From Tolypeutes matacus (Eukaryota > Chordata > Mammalia > Cingulata > Chlamyphoridae), in contig JAKSZT010040643.1 of the NCBI GenBank assembly GCA_026826555.1, positions 266,714 through 330,713 on the forward strand: DNA of 64,000 nt, given 5' to 3'. How positions within the stretch are numbered: position 1 is the first letter of the stretch; each line of letters starts with the position of its first letter. Below the pieces are notes generated by a model. It was given only the letters and a program-made list of their open reading frames with translations, did not search any database and was not told the origin of the DNA. Made by a program: the position numbers and the translations under genes. This document shows positions 24,360-37,089 of the stretch, piece after piece.

Positions 24360-26165
24360 AAAATTGAATAAGTTCATCTGAAGGTAGTTTGGTTGCAAAT
24401 GTCTTTTAATGGAAATATGCTAGAGCATTTCCTTGGTAGTCTAATATTGTACTTTTGGTATGATCTCAATTTTAGAAATAGCAACAGAATGAGGAAGTAA
24501 GATGGTAGTAAGTCACTGAGTAGCTGTCTGTTCTATATAACAGATCCAGTTGAGGTATGGAAGCCCCTTCTGTTTCTGAAGCATCCAAAATCATGAACAA
24601 CTTCAAAAGCATATTGACTGTATAAATGTTAACTGTTTCTTGAGATAACTACGTACAAGCTCTAATAAGAGTGTATAGTTCTGCTTTTTGAGCCAATGTT
24701 AATTAAGTCAATTGAGTTGTTATATTATTCAATGATTTCAAATTAATTTGTGACTGTATAAACAACATGAAATTTGCTCTTAATTCTTCAGATGTAGGAT
24801 ACTTCAACAATGAGAATAATTTCAGGGCTATGCAATGGTATTTCTTGTATGTCAGGATGGGGAATCATTAATTGAAATGTAGATAGTTCATAGTTATGAG
24901 TATCTATTTCAAGCAAAGGCAATAGGGTAGCAGGGTTAAGGTCATCGCATCCTTTTTGAACAAAATTAGATGAGAGTAAATGGATTTCATAGGAAGTCAA
25001 TTGGCTGGAGGATAGTACTGAGTAAATTAGAGTTTAAGATGCTTTGGGGAGTCTGAGGATTTATAAACATACATCATTTCCCAGGGTTATTTCTGCAGAT
25101 ACTTGAAGTATTTTTATACCTACTACTACTGCTTTTAAACAGACAGGATAGGCTACAGCCACAGCATCTAATTTCAAACTCAAATAGGCAACAGGCCTTA
25201 GTTTTCCCCTATGTTATTGTGTTAGCCAAGAACTTTCCCATTTTTTCATGAATGAGATTAAATGGCTTTGAATAATTTGGTAGCCCCAAGGTGAAAGGAC
25301 TTAATTTGGCCATTTCAGATTGTTTAAGGGCCTTGTGGTGAGAGTCCCCTAAAGGTAAATGTTCATGTGAATTGGCTTTATTTAATTTGTAAAGAGGTGA
25401 TGCCAATGAAGAAAAAATTGGAACTCAGGGTCTACGATAACCTACCAGTCCAAGGCATCCCTTTAATTTTCTTTTTGTCATGGGCTTAGGGAATAGTGGG
25501 TCAGTATTTTTATTTTGGGTGATAGATGAAATTTTCCAGTATTTAAAGCATAACGCAAGTCATGGACTATCTCTTTAGTAAGTTGTAATTTTTCCTTAGA
25601 AATTTTATGCCTTTTTTGAGCTAACTGTTAGAGTAAATAAATTAATCTATTAAGGAGTTCCCTTTAGCAGATCAACAGAAAAATAAATTGTCCAAATATT
25701 TTAATAGAGTCATACAATTAGAAAATTGTAGGATGCTCAAGTTCTGATGTAACACTTGAGAGAAAAAAGAAGATGCCTCTGTAAAGCCTTGAGGCTTAAC
25801 TATCCAAGTGTGTTGCTGATTATTCCATGTGAATGCAAATAGATGACTCACTGGTTTTACTGGAAATCTGAAAAAGCAGGACACAGATTTACAACAGTAA
25901 ACCATTTAGAGTTGGGGGATCCTGGAATAACAAGGTATTTGGATTGGAAATACATGAAAGTGAAGGGTGACTAATTTGTTAACGGCTGTTAAATCTTGAA
26001 AAATTTCTATCCAGGACAAATAGGTTTATTTATAGATAAAATAGAAGTATTACATGTAGTAGTTCAGGGAATATATAGTCCCTGAGATATTAGTTATTTA
26101 ACTAATGTGGTTAGGCAAGCAATGGCCTTGGGATTATGTGGATATTGAGCAAATTTTGGTAAGGG
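24360..26165 (-). pseudogene. Decayed class-I-like endogenous retrovirus pol fragment (RT-RNase H)
   Basis: On the minus strand, reading from 26,165 leftwards, pieces of retroviral pol appear in the proper order. A region of reverse-transcriptase fingers ('QDLTAVN') comes first. The palm follows, with a 'PQGFTEASSFFSQVLHQ' block in the frame 25,905-25,672 and 'YLDN' where the catalytic Tyr-x-Asp-Asp is expected. A connection domain ('GLPNYSKPF', 25,406-25,209) is next, then an RNase H region ('LNPATLLP', 25,000-24,788, and a 'VNIYT' segment near 24,620). Stops and frameshifts are frequent, the catalytic motif is altered, and no gag, env or LTR is adjacent. It is an inert fossil. The PQGF block points to the gamma-like (ERV1) group. 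Confidence 0.75.
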
Positions 26166-26169
26166 TTTG

Positions 26170-27974
26170 TATTTGTCTATCTGTAATTACATTTCCCTCT
26201 TATATTTGTTAATTTCTCAGTCTTGAGGATTTTGGCATGATGATGTCTGCTTTGCTTCATATTGTGAAGGAGATTAGACCTCATGAACCAAATGAAAGGA
26301 AATGTTTTTTGTTTTGTTTTTTCTTTTTTAATTTTTTTATTATTTTTTAATTTTAATATTTTTCACTTTTTACTAAGGGCTACTTAGATTACATAAAATA
26401 TTACATAAAAAATATTAGGCATTCTCATATGCCCCACTAGTATACTCTAGTTCATATTTTATTCCCCAAACCTGAGGGTTCTAGAATGGTGATGCCCACT
26501 CTACCTCTAATTGAGAGGGGGCTTCGATTCCATATGGCTGACAGATGGGACTCTCTTGCTTGTGTTGTTGACTCTCTCAGTTCCTTGATATGGTGGTTGT
26601 CCATCCTTACCTCCTTGATAGTTGTCCTGGATGAGTCCAATGAGCTAGTTTCTCAGGAGATAACTCTTAGGCACCCTGCAACACTAGGCTAAGTTTCAAT
26701 TTCAATAGCAAAGGCTCATAAGCATAGTCATCAATATCAAGAGCCCATCAATGGACCATACTTCTTCACTAGTCATTGCCTCTGTATTGACTGTTGTATG
26801 AGATTGTTGCTGTTCCATTAGAGAATGTGGCAGAGCTCCCCAGGATGGGACTTCAATACTCTTTCCATTACTGTGTGAATCTTTACCTACTGTGACAATG
26901 CCACATGAATATTTAAACACATTTATGTACCTTATATGTATACCCAGGTGAACATCCTCCAATGTATCTCCAATCACTAACACCCCACACCAGTGATCCT
27001 CCCTTGCTGCAGTTCTAACCCTTCTGTTGTCCCAGACTTCTTCAAAAATGAAGCTAAAAATATCACCAAATACAATTAATAGGAAAATGAAATAATAATG
27101 ATAGGTTTAAACATAAGAAATAAAATACATAATAATTTAGAAAAACTAAAACTAAATAATTAACTACAAATGTCACTGTAAAAGTCACTGTAATATCTGT
27201 TGTCCTGTATATACATTGACATTTTCTTCCATTTCTTCCCCAGTGTCATACTTTTTGTTTTATCTGCAAAGAAGTTTTAGGTCACAGTAAAGTCACAAAC
27301 AGAATATAGAGGATTCCCATGTACTCAACAGCCTCCCCATTTTCCCCCTTCCCATATTAATAACCTTTTTATGTGTGGATGATACATGTGTTACAACTGA
27401 TGTACAAATATTGAAACATAGCTACAAACCATGGTCAAAGGTTCACGTTATGATTTACATTTAGGCCATACACTTAATAAATTTTTGCTGAAATTTAACT
27501 TGTCCTGTATCCAACATTGCAAGATCATGCAGAACACTTCTATTGCCCCCTATATACCCCTTTACTATCTATTCTATTCCTCCTTCCCCCATACCGGGGC
27601 CCACAGCAACCACCAGACTTCACTGCTTGAAGGACAAGATTCATAGTTACTTGCAGCAACACTGAGGGCTTGACACACTGCTCTGTCCTGCCCTGTGAGG
27701 AACCACCCATGCTCTTGAGGGACATCCAGCTCTCTGTTTGAGAACATATCAGGCCTCCCCAGGTTGGGAGTCCAACTCCTTCCTGCTCATTGTGTGGGTC
27801 TCCACCCATTGATACAATGCCTATGACAAAATGGTCATTCACACATTATCTAGAAGACTGCCCCAAGTGCTCCCTGTCCCGAATGCCCCCATCCAACACC
27901 CTAAACCAGTAACCTTTCCTTGTCGTATTGTCGAAAGAGCTTTCCCAAAATTGTAGTTTCAACCACAAACCTAC
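26170..27974 (-). mobile_element. L1 3'-UTR fragments, including a module1-spacer-module2 junction
   Basis: Read on the minus strand, 27,974-27,175 is module 1 ('aaaactacaattttgggaaa', a G-rich part, 'gaatcctctatattctg'). About 27,175-26,990 is the AT-rich spacer with 'gacactggggaagaaatgg', and 26,985-26,440 is module 2 up to 'ccctcaggtttggggaataa'. It then jumps to a terminal tail (26,440-26,310), so part of module 2 is deleted. A second, older scrap of module 2 lies at 26,170-26,310. This copy repeats the module order found at 5,457-8,333 and 57,256-60,676. Confidence 0.7.
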
Positions 27975-28521
27975 TGTTGCAGTTGGGAAGTTTGATGTAA
28001 TTATGAATTCCAAAAATATAATTGGATCATGCTTGTATACTGATCTGTTAATCTGGGTATGATTGAGTTATGATTGGAGTGTTGACTGGGCCATATCAGT
28101 AGGGCATTGATCTCCACCCCTTGGTGGGTGGGGAATCAAATATAAAAGACATGGCAAGAACAGAGCTGAAGCAATTTTTGAGAAGCAGTTCTGATGATGG
28201 AGTTTTGATGTTGGAAAGAAGGCCCCAGGAGAAGAGAAGTGAGCCATTCACCTGATAGTTTACAGCTGACTTTGTAGGGGAACCAGAAAAGCTAAGCCCA
28301 GAGATAAATGCAGCCCTGGGAAGAGAGGAACACTAGAAGCCTGAACACTGGCAAAGTTGGCAGCTGTCTTGCTCCAACATGTGACAATGGACTTTGGTGG
28401 GAGAAGAAACTTAACGCTTTTTGGCCTGGTATCTGTGAACTTCTACCCCAAATAAATACCCTTTATAAAACCAACCCATTTTTGGTATTTCACATTAGCA
28501 CCCCTTTGGCTGACTAATACA
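27975..28521 (+). mobile_element. MaLR/ERVL-like LTR
   Basis: The segment begins TG (tgttgcagttgggaag) and ends CA (gactaataca). It contains AATAAA at 28,451-28,456, followed within 50 bases by 'ccaacccatttttggtattt', a layout typical of MaLR-type LTRs. Two related LTRs in the window (58,016-58,631 in antisense and 63,779 onwards) share the start and, for the first, the end. It is followed directly by an internal region. Confidence 0.7.
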
Positions 28522-29060
28522 GAATTTGGTACCGAGGAATGGGGAAGTGCTTTTATATTACCAAAATTTTGGAAGGGTTTTATAAATGGGTAAGTAGTAT
28601 TTTTTGGAGGAATTGTGAAATGCTTGATGGAAAAGTCCTAGATCACTTTGAAGAGACTGTTGATAGTAATATGGACGCTAAAGAGCCTTAGAAGTAAATG
28701 ATGAAAGTCTTATTGGAAACTGGAGGAAAGGCGATCCATGTTTTAAAGTTGCAGAGAACTTAGCAAGATTAACTCCTGGTGTTATATGGAAGACAGAATT
28801 TGAAAATGGCAAACCAGAGCATTTAGCTGAAGAACTTTCCAAGGTAAACTCGGAGAATGTGGCTTGGCTTCTCCTTGCAGCTTATAGCAAAATACTAGAT
28901 GAGCAAAATACACTAAGGACTAAACTTTTGGGCACAAAGAAAACAGAAGCTGATTCCAGAACTTCCAAGTTTCTGGAAATCAATTTCCCAGATAAAAGAA
29001 ACAGGACTCCAAACTATTTCTTTGATGTGAAGATCAGAGAGTTCCCACATCTGGGAAATA
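28522..29060 (+). mobile_element. MaLR/ERVL-like leader and gag remnant
   Basis: Directly after the LTR, 'tttggtaccgaggaatgggg' occupies the primer-binding-site position and resembles the leader of MaLR internal regions. The following sequence ('ttggaaactggaggaaagg', 'cagagaacttagcaagatt', 'cttgcagcttatagcaaaat') has the look of the MaLR gag-like region. A 71-codon frame at 28,859-29,074 contains 'WLLLAAYSKILDEQNTLRTK'. The 5' portion of gag is interrupted by stops. Internal sequence ends near 29,060 against L1, and no second LTR was found. Confidence 0.65.
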
Positions 29061-29065
29061 TATTT

Positions 29066-30842
29066 AATTGCTAATTATAGGTTCAAATAAAAAGGGTAAA
29101 AAGAATCTCGTAGGGAAATTATAAATAAGCCCATTACAGTGGGGATACAGGTTATCATATATTCCAACATAAGACCCATCAATGGAATGCTGATTTCATA
29201 GGGTTTTGTTCCTTGCCTATAATTTCAGGATGTCTCTAGAGCCCTCAGGAGCATCCATGTTTGAAGCTTTGTTTACTGTGGCAGTTAGTGAGATCCTCCA
29301 AAGGCATGTATAAGTGCAACCTCTGGAATGTCCTTCTGAATCACTGTGAAATCTCTTAGCTGTAAAAACTCTTTTGTATTTAATTTTTTTCTTCTTTGGC
29401 CCATGATCTTTTTCAAAATGAAACAGTGGTGTAATAATCCTTCAGTGACAGGGTGGGTATCCCTGGGGGTCATGTCCCACTCCAGAGGGAAAGTAGTGAG
29501 AATATGTGCTGAGTTTATCTTAGAGAGAGGCCACATTTGACTAACAAGGAGATTTTCAGGAGGCAACTCTTGGGCAATAGATATTATTAGGCTAAGTTTC
29601 ATTTTGCAAGAATAAGGCTGTTAAGTACAAGCATTAATATTGAGGGCTTGGTGTATTGCTATTAGCCACTGCCTATGTACTCTAGAGTTTCTTGCCACTA
29701 TATTATAGAATGTAGCAGGACTCCCCAAAATGGGAAGTTAGTATTTTTATGCTTGTGTGCATCTCCACACATTGAGGTAATGCCTTATGATCACATGAAC
29801 ACATCCATATTCCATAGAGGCATGCCCTAGGTGTACCCTTCCCCACACATACCTCCACCCCTGACACCCTGCAGCAGTGATTCTCCTCTGCATAGATACC
29901 AAAAGAACACTCCTACAATTGTAGTCTCAACCCCAGTCCTCAACCTCTCCAAAGTACATGTGTTCCTTCCTCCAGCCCTCCAGTCAGCTCTATGCATAGC
30001 CCATTCCCTCAAACTTTATTTACATCCACACTCCAGGCTTGTCAACCCCATTCATATTGCTGCACCACTTTAAATCCTATTCACTGCAAAACCTTCCCAT
30101 CCACCTTATCATATATTCTGCCCAGATTGAACTGTAACTCACTACTCTCTACTCACTCTTTATCCCTGGTACCCTATCTTCCAACCTTTATCACTGTGAG
30201 TCTGCTCAATATCCTTAATTCATATCAGTGAGATCATTCACTCTTTGTCCTTTAGTGACTGACTTATTTCATCCAACAAGGTTTTCAAGATTCACCCATG
30301 TTGTCATGTGTATCAATACTTCATTCTTTCTTAGAGCTGAGTAATATTCCATTGTATGTATATACCACATTTTGTTTATCCATTCATCTGTTGATGGACA
30401 CTTGGTATGCTTCCAATTTTTTGCAATTGTGAATAATGCCACAATAAACATTTGTGTACATATATCTCTTCAAAACCATGCAATCAATATTTCTAGGTTT
30501 ATTCCTAGCAGTAGGATTCCTGGATCATGGGGGAATGCTATACTTAGCTTCCTGAAGAACTGCCAAAACATCCTCCACATTGGCTGTTCCAATCCACATT
30601 CCAATCAGCAGTGGATGAGAGTTCCTATTGCTCCACATCATCTCCCCACACTCATCATTTTCTGTTTGTTGAATAGCAGCCAGTGTAATAGGTGTAAGAT
30701 GATACCACATTGTAGTTTTGATTTTCATTTCCCTAATGGCTCGTAATGTTGAACATCTTTTCATGTGCTTTTTAACCATTTGTATTTCCTCTTTAGAAAA
30801 TTGTCTATTCAAATCTCTTGTTATTTTTAAATAGGTTGTTTT
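29066..30842 (-). mobile_element. 5'-truncated L1: ORF2 C-terminus with 3' UTR
   Basis: Read on the minus strand, 30,842-30,235 is the end of ORF2. The frame 30,848-30,525 holds '[19 protein letters not shown]' and the frame 30,451-30,269 holds 'LFTIAKNWKHTKCPSTDEWI'. It is followed by about 250 bases of a 3'-UTR segment different from module 1, then by module 2 from about 29,990 to 29,066, where it is cut by the MaLR internal region. This copy apparently lacks module 1, so it may represent another L1 subfamily. Confidence 0.75.
30235..30842 (-). pseudogene. L1 ORF2 C-terminal fragment
   Basis: About 200 codons of the Cys-rich C-terminal region of ORF2 remain in two frames, with a frameshift between them near 30,500. 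The final 'MTTWVNLENL' region departs from the usual ending. The reverse transcriptase is absent. Plus-strand frames over the same interval are antisense artefacts. Confidence 0.75.
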
Positions 30843-31515
30843 TTGCATTCCCCCTTATGTTTGTTCATACCTCAATCTTGAGGATTTGGGGATGGTGATG
30901 CTCACTCTGCTTCTGATGGAGAAGAAGCTTAGATCCCGTGGTACAAAAGGATAGAAATGTCTTGCTTGCAGTTTTAGATACTCTGTTTTTTTTTTTTTTT
31001 TTTTTTCGGGGGAAGGGGCTTTGTGCATCATCATCCTTTTGTTAGATATCCTGGGTGCATCCAATGAGCTGGAGAGAAGGTGTTGGCTGCAATTCTGTGG
31101 GGATTCAGTGCTCAATCACCATATAAACAGCCAGAAGACTTAACGCTTTTAGACACATATTTAATAGGTATAGAGCTAGTTATAAGATCAAATAAAAGGG
31201 GCATAAGAGCCATGTGTAAGAAAATTATAAATGAGTCTAACTCTGATACATTGGGGGATACGTTATCATACATTCCAAGGTAAGTTCCACTGACAGAGTG
31301 CCAAATTCCTGGGTTTTTCTGCCCTGTCTATAGTGTCTAGATGTCCTAGAGCTCAAGGAGTCCCCCTGCTTGAGGAACTGTTTGCTGGGGCAGCCATTGA
31401 GATTCTCCTGAGACATGCATAAGTGTAACGTCTGAAATGACCTCCTGATTCACTTTGAAACCACTTAGCCATAAAATCTGATTTGCATTTAATATTTACC
31501 CTTTTTGGTCAAGGT
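30843..31515 (-). mobile_element. L1 3'-UTR module 2 fragment with internal T-run
   Basis: The central part of module 2 in antisense ('cctcaatcttgaggatttgg', 'atcctgggtgcatccaatga', 'ctttttggtcaaggtataag'). A run of about 20 T followed by CGGGGG at about 30,988-31,012 is an expanded homopolymer that is not seen at this point in the other copies. Both ends are truncated. Confidence 0.65.
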
Positions 31516-32949
31516 ATAAGTTTAATGTTGGGATATCAACCAAAACTATCAAATAGAAGTTTATTATAATGATTTTTAAAAATATTTTCAGAGTCACAAA
31601 TTTACATACCTTATTTATGAAGGAGTTGTATATTCAATAAATGAAAAATAATTTAGATTATAAAATTATTTTTTTATATTGGAAAAATACAAAATCTTTT
31701 TGAAGAGTAATTTTTAAATAATCTTTCAATATTTCAAATTGACTGCCTGTTTACTAGGACCCTCTGCATTAAGGAATGACTGACATGAACCATTTTCTGG
31801 CTGACATTTAATTTACTGTAGTTTATTCTTCATATGTGCATTCATGAGAATAATCTGTAGCAGGAATGGTAAATCGGTGTTTTCTCAAATGTGAAGTTCA
31901 TTTGCTTGGTTATGACTTTTTCGAGAGGAATTCTAGGTAAATGACTTATTTGGGGGAGGAGTGTGGTACATACATCACCTGTCAGACATTAGTATAAGAC
32001 TATACTGGCATAAACTGGAGAGACAGGCATGTGGCATGGTCATGGTGGATAAGATGATCTGTGACTGTTCTCTTGAGCACCACACCAATTCACCCATTTG
32101 GGGAATATTTATGGCCTAATTACCCTAATAGTTTTCCACTAAGGTCTTTTTACAACTTCAATCACTTATAGATCAGTAATTCTAACTTCCTAAATTTTTC
32201 TGGGTGAATGACAATGTATTTTATAAAATTTCAACTTTTATCACTGCAGGCACATGAAGATCTTGGGCTTTTCTTGTAACATCTGTATAGTACCACCTCA
32301 TATGATAACATCACCATTTACCAAGCTGACCTTTCAATGGACAATTTGTTTTCAGTTTTTCATTATTACAATTTATTTCACAGTCATGATGTGTGGTCAC
32401 GTCTTCCTGAAGACAGAGACAATAGATGTTCAAGGGATATACCTTAAAGCATTAATAATAGAATGTATACATCCTGAACTTCTCTGAGTAATGCAATTTG
32501 CTCTTCAAATCCCATCATTCCCATTTTCCACATAATTTTCAATGTTTGATATTTTCAGTGTTTGAAAGTTTTGTTAAGGTGGATCAAATTTGGAATTTAA
32601 TGTTGATATTTCCCAGTTTGTAGTGATTTGATTACCATTTCAGTTATTTGCCTTTTGTATGTCTTCCATAAAACACTCATATATTTTATCTTCTATTATA
32701 GATATAGATAGATAGATAGATAGATAGATAGATGGATAGATTGATATCCCTTTAAATATTTTTTATATTTCTTATATATTATGAGGAATGAATATTTGTT
32801 ATGTATTTTTTAATGTATTTTCTGAGACTGTCCTTTATTTTTCAAATAAATTTATTGTTTGTTTATTTGATAGAATGTTTAAAAATTTTTTGCAGTCATA
32901 TATACCAATAATTGTCTCTCATACATTTTTAAATTAATTTATTTACTTA
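31516..32949. other. Unique AT-rich sequence with a (GATA)n microsatellite
   Basis: A (GATA/TAGA) run lies at about 32,700-32,743, preceded and followed by AT-rich sequence. A 77-codon frame at 32,254-32,487 shows no protein signature and is not supported. Confidence 0.55.
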
Positions 32950-34865
32950 TTTTTTTTAATAATAATGTTTTAAAATTTTTTAACACATACTTAGATTACA
33001 AAAATGTTTCACAAAAAATATAGGGATTCCATATGTCCCACTCCCCACACCTCCCACACCCTCCCACATAATCATCCTTCATTAGTGTGGCATATTCATT
33101 GCAATTAATGAACGCATCCTAGCTTTGCCACTAATTATGGACCATAGTTCACATTGTAGTCGACATTCTGCCCCACACAGTTCTGCATGTTTTGTGATGA
33201 TATAAAATGGCCTATATCTGTCATTGCAATGTCATTCATGATGATTCCCAAGTCCTGAAAAAGCCCCCTGTTACAACTGTTTTTTCCTCTCCCTGCCCCC
33301 AGAGCCTCCAGTGGCCACTGACTCCACATTAATGTTGTAATTTCTTCCATTGCTAGAATCACAATATGTCTATAGAGAATACCAGTAAGTCTACTCTAGT
33401 CCATAGTTGTTTCCCCAATCTTGAGGTTTCTGGAATGAGATATCCATTCCAATTCTATTTGAGAGGGGGCTTATATCCTATGGGGAAGAGAGATGAATTT
33501 ACTTTTATTTTTAAAGAAGATTTAGGTTACATAAATGCTATATAAAAAATACAGGTGATTCCCAAATACCCCACTCCTCCTCCTCCCACACCTTCCCACA
33601 AGAAAAACATTCTTCATTAGTGTGGTACACTTGTTACAATTGATGAACACATATTGAAACATTGCTACTAACCCTGGACTTTAGTTTCAATTATAGTTTA
33701 CAATTTGTGCCACGTAATTTTGTAGGTTATGACAAAATATATAATGATCTATATTTGTCATTGCATTGCCATGCAGGACAATTCCAATGTCTCAAAAATA
33801 CCCCTATATTACATCTATTCTTCCTTCTCCTTCCCTTCTGAATCTCTGGTGGCCACTGCCTTTATATCAATGAGAAAACTTCTTCCATTACTAGAATAAA
33901 AATAAGTCTATAATAGAATGATAATTTATCTATTTTAGTCCAGTGTTCACAACCCAATCTTGAAGGATTTTGAGATAGTGATTCTCACTTGCTTCTAATT
34001 GTGAGGGGGCTTAGATCCCATTGGGCAGATGGGTGGGACAATCTTGCTTGGAGTTGCAGACACTCTCTGTTCTTTGGGATGAATGTTCTCCATCATCATC
34101 TCCATGTTAGTTGTCCTGGCTGAGTCCAATGAACTGGAGAGTAGGTGTTACAACTGTGCTGAGATTCAGGGCTCAACTAGCAGATGGATAGACCAAAGAT
34201 TTAAGTCTCTCGGATATATATTTAACAAGTATAGTGTTTATTGTAGGTTGAAAAAAAGGGGCAGAAAAGCCACATATAGAAAAACTGTAAATGAATCTAA
34301 CTCTGTTATGTGGGAGAGCAAAGATTCCAAAGTGAATATTACTGACAGGGTGCCAAATTCCTTGATATAGTTTCTGGGCAGAAACCCTCAGGAGTCCCAC
34401 TATTTGAGGCAATGTTTATTTTGGCAATCAATTGGATCTTGTTGAGACATGCATAGCGTAACCTTCAGACTCACTTTCAAATCTCGTAGTGATAAAAATT
34501 AATTTGTATTTACCATTTCCCTATTTTGGTGAAAGTATTTTTCCAAATGCATTTCTAGTTGCTGCTTGGTAATAATTCCTCAGTGCTAGGGAGGCTTATA
34601 CCCAAGAGTCATGTCCCATGCCATGGAGGAAGGTAGTGCATTTACATGTTGTTTACCTTAGAGATACTCCACACTTAAGCAACAAGGAGGCTTTCAGGAG
34701 GTAATGCTTAGGCAATATATAATACTAGGCTAAGTTTCAATTTCACAAGAAAAGGCTTGTAAGTGCAATCATCAATATCAAGAACCTGGCATAATGATTT
34801 GTCTTCTTCACTAAGGATTGCTCTGTCCTCAGGGGATTCTTGCCACCTCCAGGACATTATTATTG
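32950..34865 (-). mobile_element. Two adjacent L1 3'-UTR module 2 copies
   Basis: The first (about 32,950-33,495) is a 5'-truncated tail in antisense with its T-rich end at left. It ends inside the 'ctcaagattggggaaacaa' region. Directly after it, a second tail begins ('atttacttttatttttaaag', 33,497) and continues through most of module 2 to about 34,865. Abutting tails with the same polarity suggest that the first inserted at, or recombined with, the 3' part of the second. No TSD was identified. Confidence 0.65.
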
Positions 34866-35405
34866 GGTGTTATTTTTTTTAAGTAAATTTTCTCTGCCTA
34901 TCATAAAATACTATTTCCATTTGTTTTCATTTCCATATTTACATTTGTAATACATCTGAATTTTATTTTTGTGCATGGAGGAATTAGAGGTATTTTTTAG
35001 GATGGGTGTTTGCATACTAAATAATATACAAATATCATTCTAATTCTACTGACATAAATTTTCTTTTGTTTTTCCTCCTTTTCCACTGTTATGTGAGCCA
35101 TCCTTTGTTATGTTTACATCCCCATCTATAACTGAGCTGCGTTCATTACCCTTGGCACAATTGCTATCATTTAACAACAATTTTTTTATTGTATATAACA
35201 TTATACATATGATATATATTGAGCTTTTAATCAACTTTCTGTTTCTTCTTTAAAATTAAATTTTATTATCATGGCTCTTAAATTTTGCATATGAATTTCA
35301 GAAACAAATCTTAAATCTCTCTCTCTCTATATTTTTCATTGCTTATTTTATCACCATAAGATCTATTATCTTTTTATGTACAGAAACATTTTCTTCTGTA
35401 CATTC
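34866..35405. other. Unclassified AT-rich sequence
   Basis: No gene or definable repeat. It separates the module 2 copy on the left from the module 1 copy on the right, so it could be an insertion into an L1 spacer or independent sequence. Confidence 0.4.
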
Positions 35406-35958
35406 CCACAGTGTATGTTTTTTTCAATTTATCTTCAAAGAAGCTTTAAGTTACAGAAAAGTCACGTAGAAACTATAAGGGATTCCCATATTACCAACCC
35501 CTCTCCATTTTCCACTCTCCCCTAGTAATAATGTTTTACAAATATATAGTACATTTGTTACAATTGATGTACAAACATTAAACATAGCTATGAACAATGT
35601 TGAATGGTTTAGATTATTGTTTACATTTTGCATCGAACAGTTTCACAGGTTTTTATAAACTTTAAAATAGCTTGTATCCTTCATTTCAAGACCATGGAGA
35701 ACACTTTTATTGCCCTAAAAGTGCCCTATATTTCATCCATTTTCTTCCCTCCCCCCAACCTTGGAACTTATGGTAAACAATAAATTTCAATTTTTGAAGA
35801 ATACAGCTCAGAGTTGCATGCAATAGTATTGAGGGTTTGACATATCAGTCAGTTTTATTTTATTAGGCACTGCCTATGTTCCCAAGAGATTCTTGCTGCT
35901 CTGATTGAGAACACAACCAGACTCCCCAGATGGGAGTTTAATATTTTATTATTATGTG
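35406..35958 (-). mobile_element. L1 3'-UTR module 1 fragment
   Basis: The complement shows the module tail ('taaagcttctttgaagataa'), the 'gggaatcccttatagtttc' box and 'tgtttgtacatcaattgtaa', and ends within 'ctcccatctggggagtctgg'. It resembles the 27,175-27,974 copy more than module 2. The left end and the spacer are not joined to a module 2 here. Confidence 0.6.
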
Positions 35959-36890
35959 AGTGAAAGTTTTAAATTCCAAAGTTTATCAACTAATATATGG
36001 CGTACTTGAGATTCAAAAATCAGGCTAGGATAAAATTTTGAATAATATCTCACAGAATTGAAGATAACTTTTGTTGAGAACTGACACATTATTGATATTT
36101 CTCATTATTGTACACAGCGTATACTTTAATAGTTCTCCTGTCCTTTTAATTCTTTTTTTTTTAAACTATTTCCTCAAAAACAAATGTTGTCACCTATGAG
36201 AGCTATTCCCATATAGTTACATTTTGAAATATTCTTAGAATGTATAATATCTCCTTTGTTAGAAAGCAATTCAGAGTAGTGTTTGTAAACAACAACATTT
36301 TTGGGGGGACACCAAAATTTTCTATGCATCAAGACTGGATCACTTGCAAAAATGGAAGATGTTTAAAAGTTCCAAAAAATGTATCTGATTTTTAGGATAT
36401 AAGAGGAAGTTACCTTGACTAATTGATTAGATAAATGTTTGTTTTACATGAGCAGATGTAGGGCAGGTGGACTTTATTTGATAGTAAATCTAATGTAAAG
36501 TACTAGGAGTTTGATTGGTTACCTGGATCAGCTGCCTTGGTGGAAATCTCGAATTACAAAAGATAAAGTAATGCATGAGATTTTTTTTTTGGCTCTGAGG
36601 TTTCCCAGGTCTTTCTGTATATGATTTTATCATGTTATTTTTTAAAATCAAGGAACCTCACTTGGCCATTTTCCCCACAGTTTTTACTTTTTAACCATTC
36701 AGGTTACTCTCTTGTAGAATGTTCTGCATTCTTGATATCTCCAGTGGTTCTTCATAGCATTATTAACCTTATTAACCTTACACTTCCATCATCTGTTTTC
36801 CTGTCAACTGCAAGTTATATCTGAGCCTTGGTTGACTAGATTAAACATTTTTGAAAAGAATACTTGAAAGGTGATATATTCTACTAAACA
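35959..36890 (+). repeat. Unique sequence and ancient repeat paralogous to 10,099-11,100
   Basis: Bases 35,959-36,290 are unclassified. From 36,291 ('ttggggggacaccaaaattt') to 36,890 the order of motifs matches 10,115-11,105: 'ttacatgagcagatgtaggg' versus a diverged equivalent, 'gttactctcttgtagaatgt' and 'taaacatttttgaaaagaat'. The right end is cut by the L1 at 36,891. Confidence 0.45.
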
Positions 36891-37089
36891 CAACATATAA
36901 GGTAGCAGAGACAACTAGAGGAATATAAAATAAGTAGAACAAAGTGTCAAAGAGGAAATTAACAAAAAGCAAAACAAAATAATACCCTAGAGTAGAAAAA
37001 GAAGCAAGCCATCTGACTAAGCCCAGCAAGAAAAACAGATCCCTAGACATCAGCAAGAAATTACAAGCCATATTAAGATAACGGAAGAC

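Noticed and set aside
30372..30746. 124-codon plus-strand frame
   Set aside because: It is the exact antisense of the L1 ORF2 C-terminal fragment.
32700..32743. Short tandem array that might suggest a CRISPR-like repeat
   Set aside because: It is a (GATA)n microsatellite without spacers, in a vertebrate genome.
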